DNA of 64,000 bases from Aquilaria yunnanensis (Eukaryota; Streptophyta; Magnoliopsida; Malvales; Thymelaeaceae). Location: NCBI GenBank assembly GCA_039654915.1, contig CM077599.1, positions 21,823,501 through 21,887,500 of the forward strand. The letters run 5' to 3'. The notes under the pieces are model-generated. The model was not told the DNA's origin. It ran no database searches and saw only the letters and a program-made list of their open reading frames with translations. This document shows, piece by piece, positions 57,700 through 64,000 of this stretch; positions within the stretch are counted from its first letter, which is position 1, and each line of letters opens with the position of its first letter. A program made the position numbers and the translations under genes.

Positions 57700-60600
57700 A
57701 TGGCGGCTTCCAACGGGAGCGAGTTCTTCGAGTTCGATATTGAGGCGGCGAACGACCACTCTTTCGCTAGGCCGTCCAACGCCGAGTCGCTGAAGGAGGA
57801 CGAGAATGAGCTCATGTGGGCGGCGATGGAGAGACTGCCCTCGCAGAAGCGGACCAATTCTGCCTTGCTAAGAAAGACTCCATCGCAGCGCGTCGGCGAC
57901 GACGACCAGGATGTGCCCGCCGAGATCATCGACGTCACCAAGCTGCGTCGCGCGGACAGAGAGCTCCTCGTTAAGCGAGCCCTAGCCACTAACGAGCAGG
58001 ACAATTACAGGCTACTCCAAGGCGTCAAAGAGCGCCTCGATAGGTGATTTTCTATGTCGAAAATTGATCCAGATTCCAACTGGAGTTGGAAATGATCCTT
58101 CTGCTTCCTCATCGACATGTTTGTTTCTCGATTTCAGAGTTGGAATTCAATTGCCGAAGGTCGAGGTGAGGTTCGAGAACTTAAACGTTGAGGCCGACGT
58201 TCAAGTTGGCTCGAGAGCTTTGCCGACATTGACAAACGTTGCTCGTGATTTCTTTGAGGTCCAGTAATAATATTCTGATTTCGCTTCAAGGCGGCGTTTG
58301 TAACTTGAATTTTGAAGCATCACTTTTCTCTTGGTTTCAGAGAATACTGACCAGTCTGAAGATTAGAAAATCAGATAAATTCCGACTAAACATATTGAAG
58401 AACGTCAGTGGAGTTGTGAAACCAGGAAGGTAGTACTAGTTGGAGAAATAGAAACCAATCTTTATTTTGTCTTCTGTTCATGCAAAATCCACTGTTTCTT
58501 GCTCTTGATGCTTGAATTAATTATTTTCGATCACCACTTTCTAGGGAGATAATTGCTAAAATTAAGTTACTGTAATTTAATTATATAATCATCATATCCT
58601 TGAGTCGTCTTTCTTATTATTCTTTTCTTACGATTTGCATGAAGGATGACACTACTTCTAGGACCTCCAGGATCCGGAAAATCAACCTTGCTATTAGCTC
58701 TTTCCGGAAAACTTGACAAGAATTTAAAGGTAAGGTATTTTCTATCTGGGTAAATTTCTCCTTAATCTAGAGGTTGCATGTTAAGACGTAGTCTGTCACC
58801 AGAATCCCTCCCACACGAGCAACTATCTTGCACGAAACAACTTCTTTTGTCAATTTTAACTTTTTAAGTAGCTATGGAAGTCACAACATTCCTATGGTCC
58901 TGCTGGGAAGGTGCCATTTTCATGAGAATCGAAAACATTTTTTCTGCAGTTTAGTATGGGAAGGGAATAGGGAAGGGGTAAGGGAACTAACATATAAATA
59001 GTAAATTGCGTAAATAGTCTCTAACACTTAATTGTCATTTCATTTTAGTCTCTAACTTATTTTTTTTTTTGTCATAAACTTATTAAAATTGTTTTGTTTT
59101 GGCCCCTCACTAGATGAAATTCATTAACTCAGAATAACTGTCTGATATAAATTTTTAAAATTTTAATTTAAATATTTGGTAATTGTCTTCTAATAAATTT
59201 AAATAGTTTAATATTTTTTTATAGCAAATAAACAATTTAAATTAGTAGTTTTTTTTCCTTAATAAAATAAGTTCAATTTATAAAAAGAAAAAAATGATTT
59301 GAATTTTCTATTAACAATAAAAAAATTACTCCTTTTGTCCCACAATGTTTGAAATATTTGGGTTTTGCACGCATACCAAGGCAAACTATTGTTTGCTTTT
59401 TTCTTTCCATCTTTGCCTTTCCTCTCTTCCTTTGTTTGTCCACTTCGAAATGTCCCATTCTTTCCTCCCTTCCTCTATCTATCCACCTGTTTTGCCCTTC
59501 GTCTCCAACAAGCCCACATTCATCTCAGCCTTCTTCTTCATCTTGCCTTTGACCTTTTGTCTTTGCCCTTCCTTGGACCTTCCATCTTTGCCTTGCCTTT
59601 GACCTTCTGTGGCCACCTAGCTTGGCTTTTGTCTCCGCCCCTATTGTCAACCTTTTGTCACCAACGACTCACCTCATCTCCGTCGATATGCCAATTTGCT
59701 CAAATCAAGCACCGAATCACGCGCGATCTACTTCTCTTGCTCGTCCGGTTCACTCTTCGTCGGGTTGATCTTGTCCGTCGCATCAATCTTCGGCCGCTTT
59801 GTGTCAATCTCTGTCTGTTTGTCAACTCTGTCTTTAGTCACCTCCCTCCGTCATCTCTATCTTTAGTCATCTCTACCCCAATCTCGACCTCGCCGAACCT
59901 CCACTTCTTGACCCACAACCTCCTCACCCCAAGCATAGATGTACAATAGAGGTCGCCGCCTTGCCATTCTAAACCAGAATCACAGCCGGATGAAAAGAAG
60001 AGCGAGAGCAAAGATGAAATGGAGAGAGACAGAGAGTGGGCTAGAGGTTAAAATTGGGGTGTAATAGTAAATGAGATGGAAAAAGTTTACTAAATAAGGA
60101 AATGTTTCAAAGAATTTGTGACATCCAAAAAAAAAATATTGTAAAGAATATGGGACAGAAGGAGTATTATACAGATTAAATTTATTGTAAAACAGTTACC
60201 AGATAGTTTAAATTATGATCTAAAAATTTTTATCATACGAATATTTTAAGTTAGCATATTTCATCCAATGGGGACCAAAATAAAATGTTTTTAATAGATT
60301 TAGGATCAAAACAAAACTTTTTAATAGATTTAGGACCAAAACAGAACATTCAATAAATTAGGGACTAAAATGAAACAATAGTTAAAGGTTGAGGATCATT
60401 TATGCAATTTACTCAACAAACAAACTAGATTTGGGTTTAACGACTTGGGCCTTGCACTAGCTCAGGCTCAGCGGCCCAAATGTTTTTAACAGATTTAAGA
60501 CAAAAATGAAACTTTTTAATAAGTTCAAGACTAAAAAAGAACAATCAATAGGTTAGGGACTAAAACGAAACAATAGTTAAAGGTTAGGGATCACTTATGC

Positions 60601-63600
60601 AATTTACTCAAAAAACAAACTAGATTTGGGTTTAACGATTTGGGCCTTGCATTAGCTCAGGCTCAGCGGCCCAAAGGTTTTGGTAGCTTCTTTATTTTAT
60701 TTTTTTCATTAAAAATAATTCTTTATTTTCATTTTTTCTGTTTTATTGTCTAAAATTAATGTCACTTGAAAACTAATATTCTATTTGATTAATAATTACT
60801 TGAATAATTTTTTTTAAAATAATTTTTTTTTAATCATTTTTTCTGCATACAACCAAGAAAAACAAGATTAAATGAAAAATACCTAAATTTTCTCAAAACA
60901 ATGTTAAAATAAATTTTTTTTTTGAGTTCTTGAAGTATAAAGCGTTCCGATATTGAAAATATATCATGTTTGAAAAATCGCTGTTTTTTTATTAAAAAAA
61001 AATCAGTGTTTTACCCAAAATTGTTTTTTTTTTAGTACGGAAAGAAATAAAAGAGAACCTTTCGAATACTGCAAACAACAAAGGTATGCTGATCGTACGA
61101 ATCGTTGAAGTTGCTGCCAAGAAAGCTTTTGTCGTAAACAAACGAAAATAGGCAAAAAAAAAAAATTGTTGAATTAGAAACTTAACCCATCGTCTTTTGC
61201 AGAAAAGCGGGAATGTTACATACAACGGCAGCAGGCTCGACGAGTTCTGTGTTAGAAGGACTGCTGCGTACATTAGCCAAACGGATAATCATATTGCGGA
61301 GCTAACTGTACGAGAAACACTTGATTTTGCTGCTAGATGCCAAGGTGCAAATGAAGGCTATGGAGGTTTGTTTGTCCATTAAACCTCTTCCTCTTCTCTT
61401 CTTACCTTAACATCAATCATACGGAAGATCACCATTTTGTGAATGCTTAAATTGTGAGTTTCTCTGAACTATTTGTTCGCCTATTAAGAGACGGAACTAA
61501 TTTTCCGAAGGTGTTTCATTCATAATTGCTTGAATTCCTATTCGGCTTCAATCAAATTGATAATCCAAATTAGTGTATTGGGCTCCGGAAATGTGTTAGA
61601 AAATAAAACAAACAAAATGAGGGGCGAATGATATGGCCTGGCGTAAAGGCAATATAAATTTAGAACAAAATTAAAGCTAGAAACAGTCTGAATTCTTCAA
61701 ATTTATGCTATGTAGACATTATAACTTTTAAGTAGATCTTGCACAAATTAAGTATGAATCTTTCTTTTTGCAGAAGTCTTTGTACACAAGCATTATCCAT
61801 TATTCAATGTATTGCTTCATGTGGTCACTGAAGAATAATCTAAACTTACAGATGGTTTTACACTAGTGGACATGACAAAGTGATGCGACAAAGTATTGAA
61901 GTAAATTTGCACATCAGAGTCACTTAAATTTACTTTTCTGCTAACAGTTGTGTATATAAGTTGTAAAGTTCTTTGGCCTGCAACACTACTGGTTGTGCAA
62001 ACTGTCTGCTCAATTCCTTGGTGTTACGTCTACAAGCAATAAAATTAAAGTTGAATTTCTTAAGCTTATGTGTCTAACATTTAATGGACAGCTTAAATGT
62101 AAGTGAATGCTGCACAAAACTCTAGTTCAACAATTATTTACCTCACCAATTTGCAGAACTTTTTGTAAAAACCTTAATTGATTTTTGTAAGTTTAGAATT
62201 ATTCATTTCTGAAACTTATTGTTCCATTTGCTAGGAGCCATTTGACATCTATTTTAAAAGCTTTCCTAGCTGTTGGATTTTAGTCATGACCAACAGCTGA
62301 GGTGCTTCTTATAGCCTATAAAAGAGTAATGTACCTTGTGTAAGGAGCTGTTTGGAGCATTGGTTGTGGAGCACCTGTGAAAGATTTTAAGCTTATTAGA
62401 GATTCAGGAGAAAATATGGTAAAGAAAAGAACCAAAAATTGTTGTATTGAGTAAAATATGATAAAGCCATATTTGTGGTTAGCTGGAACTTATAGGGTAT
62501 GGAGAGAGCTCTTGGTTGAGGAGCATCTGTACAACTTCTTTGCTCTACATATAGAATGCCTACATATGTATACAATTTGCATGGCGGATGTAGCTAACCA
62601 CCATTTGTCAACACCTATTTTCCTCACCTATTTTATTCTGTGATTATAGCATACATGGAAGATTTGGTCAAGCTAGAGAAGGAGAGAAAGATTCGTCCTA
62701 GTCCAGATATTGATGCGTTTATGAAGGTTCAGTTTTTACTTTGAGATTCTTGCAGACATGTTTTACATATTTACACCAGTTTTCATATGGATTTTTACTC
62801 ATTTTTTTTGTCGTTAACAGGCAGCATCTGTTGGTGGTAAAAAGCATAGCATATCAACAGACTATGTGTTAAAAGTGCTCGGTCTTGATATATGTTCAGA
62901 TACAGTAGTCGGTAGTGATATGCTCAGAGGTGTCTCTGGTGGCCAGAGGAAAAGAGTTACGACTGGTATATCTCTTGGATGCACATTTTTGTATTCTTCA
63001 GTTTGTCCATGCGCCCCCACCTACTTGTATTTCACTTACTTTTCTGCATAAAATATCAATTTCTAGTCTATGAAATCATTCTCTATCATAATCGTTGATG
63101 GCCTAGCGTTCTTTTTTCTGGCTGATCTTTTGTATTTGTGTGTGTGTGTGTGTCTGCTTAAGAGCCTTTTTTTTGAGAATTTCTTATGTCACTTCAAACT
63201 TTATGCAAATGAGGTGCAATCTAACTTTAGTCTTGCAAACTTTCAGGAGAAATGATTGTGGGGCCAAGGAAAACCTTATTCATGGATGAAATATCTACTG
63301 GGCTTGATAGTTCGACAACATTCCAAACTATGAAGTGCTTGAGAAATTTCGTTCACTTCATGGAGGGAACTGCGTTGATTTCTCTTCTACAGCCTGCTCC
63401 TGAGACGTTTGAGTTGTTTGATGACTTGATTCTGTTATCTGAGGGGCACCTGGTTTACCGAGGCCCTCGAGAAGAAGTAATAGAATTCTTTGAGTCGTTG
63501 GGATTCAAACTACCACCTCGTAAGGGTGTTGCAGATTTCCTTCAAGAGGTATTTTTCTTAAGTGGTCTAGCTAATTCAATATACATAACTGTTGGACACT

Positions 63601-63917
63601 CAGCTTGGTGTGCCTTGACTATTTTGTGTTGCTAGGTGACCTCCAAAATGGATCAAGCACAGTACTGGGCTGATTCTACGAGGCCATATGCGTTTCTGCC
63701 TGTTTCAGAAATTGCGAATGCATTTCAAAGATCAAGATATGGAAGTTCTGTTGAGTCAATACTTTCTATTCCATATGACAAATCCAGGAGTCATCCCTCA
63801 GCTTTGTCCCAAACAAAGCACACAGTATCAAAATGGGAACTTCTGAATGCATGCTTTGCACGAGAAATTCTGTTGATGAAAAGACACAGCTTTCTTTACA
63901 TTTTCAGGACATGCCAG
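57700..63917 (+). CDS. ABCG31: ABCG31-like (PDR-type) ABC transporter, 5' part, nine exons, 536 codons, runs off the window
   Basis: Full-size ABC transporter of the pleiotropic drug resistance group; NBD1 lies before the first membrane domain. Exons: 57700-58043, 58138-58258, 58341-58429, 58645-58729, 61203-61365, 62650-62726, 62821-62965, 63247-63548, 63636-63917; all joints keep frame. Visible motifs: Walker [10 protein letters not shown] (191-199), [20 protein letters not shown], signature VSGGQRKR (331-338), Walker B TLFMDE (351-356). The exon-9 end FRTCQ is the approach to the first membrane segment. The start [13 protein letters not shown], with ADRELLV-RALAT-DNY-LL and RFENLN-EADVQ, agrees with my memory of Arabidopsis ABCG31 (PDR3, At2g29940), reported in pollen-coat deposition and abscisic acid transport. 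Substrate here is unknown. Intron 4 is 2.47 kb because of nested transposons. NBD2 and both membrane domains are outside the window. Confidence 0.93.
59001..60412. mobile_element. Foldback Mutator-like element in intron 4, split by a Stowaway-type element
   Basis: The left arm (59001-59328) and the reverse complement of 60167-60412 share gtaaattgc-taaat, tttcattttagtc-ctaa, gttttgttttgg and gatgaaat-----taactcaaa-type blocks over about 230 bp. Removing the inserted element gives an original of about 575 bp made mostly of its two arms. No clean target duplication was found. Related arms lie at 6470-6720. Confidence 0.6.
59329..60164. mobile_element. Stowaway/mariner-type element, 836 bp, with internal filler
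   Basis: Ends CTCCTTTTGTCCCACAATG and the reverse complement CTCCTTCTGTCCCATATTC, with a TA duplication at 59327-59328 and 60165-60166. The length is well above the usual 200-400 bp of Stowaway MITEs. Interior 59390-59950 is C/T-rich, unlike the ends, and is open for 194 codons on the plus strand (59365-59949) without recognised domains, which suggests captured sequence. Confidence 0.75.
60285..60675. repeat. Tandem duplication, two copies of a 195-bp unit
   Basis: Copies 60285-60480 and 60481-60675 both run from tgtttttaa-agattta to ggctcagcggcccaaa at roughly 90% by eye. The unit spans the end of the foldback element arm plus about 65 bp of adjoining intron. Confidence 0.85.
60676..61202 (+). 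other. Remainder of ABCG31-like intron 4
   Basis: AT-rich, T-run-bearing intron sequence ending at the acceptor ttttgcag before exon 5. Nothing else recognised. Confidence 0.5.
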
Positions 63918-64000
63918 GTCTCACTTTTAAGACTGAGCTACTTCCTACAATTCTGCACATGAACTGCATGACAAAATCCTTTAAAAATGTTGATTATCTA

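Noticed and set aside
1..64000. A novel defence, toxin or biosynthetic gene cluster
   Set aside because: All supported genes are single plant housekeeping or transport genes of known families, and the rest is explained by transposons and repeats.

Overview
The window is nuclear DNA of a eudicot plant. Evidence: six intron-bearing or plant-specific genes whose predicted proteins resemble Arabidopsis proteins along their length (anthranilate synthase alpha, a DYW-class PPR protein, an RBMX2/CCCH RNA-binding protein, non-specific phospholipase C, a cationic amino acid transporter and a PDR-type ABCG transporter), AT-rich intergenic DNA, GT-AG introns, and a dense mix of plant transposon families (hAT, Mutator-like, Stowaway, CACTA, Ty3, LINE). 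I cannot name the species. No tRNA, rRNA, CRISPR or prokaryotic feature was seen.

Layout. 1-2440: a hAT element sitting on the tip of a ~0.9 kb inverted repeat that abuts the 3' end of the first gene. 2478-5883 (-): ASA, 11 exons, 595 aa. 5884-9016: promoter side of ASA, then two hAT elements, one with a decayed internally deleted transposase. 9690-16651: a decayed Ty3 retrotransposon (RT end, RNase H, integrase, an antisense coiled-coil frame, a 3' LTR), split by a probable solo LTR. 17728-19938 (+): single-exon PPR-DYW gene, OTP81/QED1 type. 20640-22491 (-): four-exon RBMX2-like gene, convergent with it. 22.5-30.3 kb: gene-free, with two Mutator-like elements, two hAT elements and a Stowaway MITE. 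31209-34463 (+): NPC1-like phospholipase C, three exons, 533 aa. 34868-40372: four copies of a ~0.9 kb tandem repeat, the third split by a 1.9 kb CACTA-like insertion. 41081-41317: an orphan ammonium-transporter fragment. 41699-43447 (-): CAT1-type amino acid transporter, one exon, 582 aa. 44.2-56.5 kb: a foldback Mutator-like element, LINE remnants, a hAT, a possible LTR, and a LINE split by a CACTA element. 57700-63917 (+): the 5' half of an ABCG31-like transporter, nine exons and 536 codons before the window ends, with a 2.5 kb intron 4 full of nested transposons.

The genes do not form a pathway; they act in plastid tryptophan synthesis, plastid RNA editing, splicing, phospholipid turnover, amino acid transport and ABC export. 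Three of them (ASA, OTP81-like, ABCG31-like) have close Arabidopsis relatives that, from my recollection of locus numbers (At2g29690, At2g29760, At2g29940), lie close together in the same order on chromosome 2, so the window is probably a conserved gene block inflated by transposons. I found no convincing undescribed biological system. The most unusual items are the hairpin at the 3' end of ASA, the 0.9 kb tandem array, the CTCGAG-rich hAT element and the nested transposons in the ABCG31 intron.
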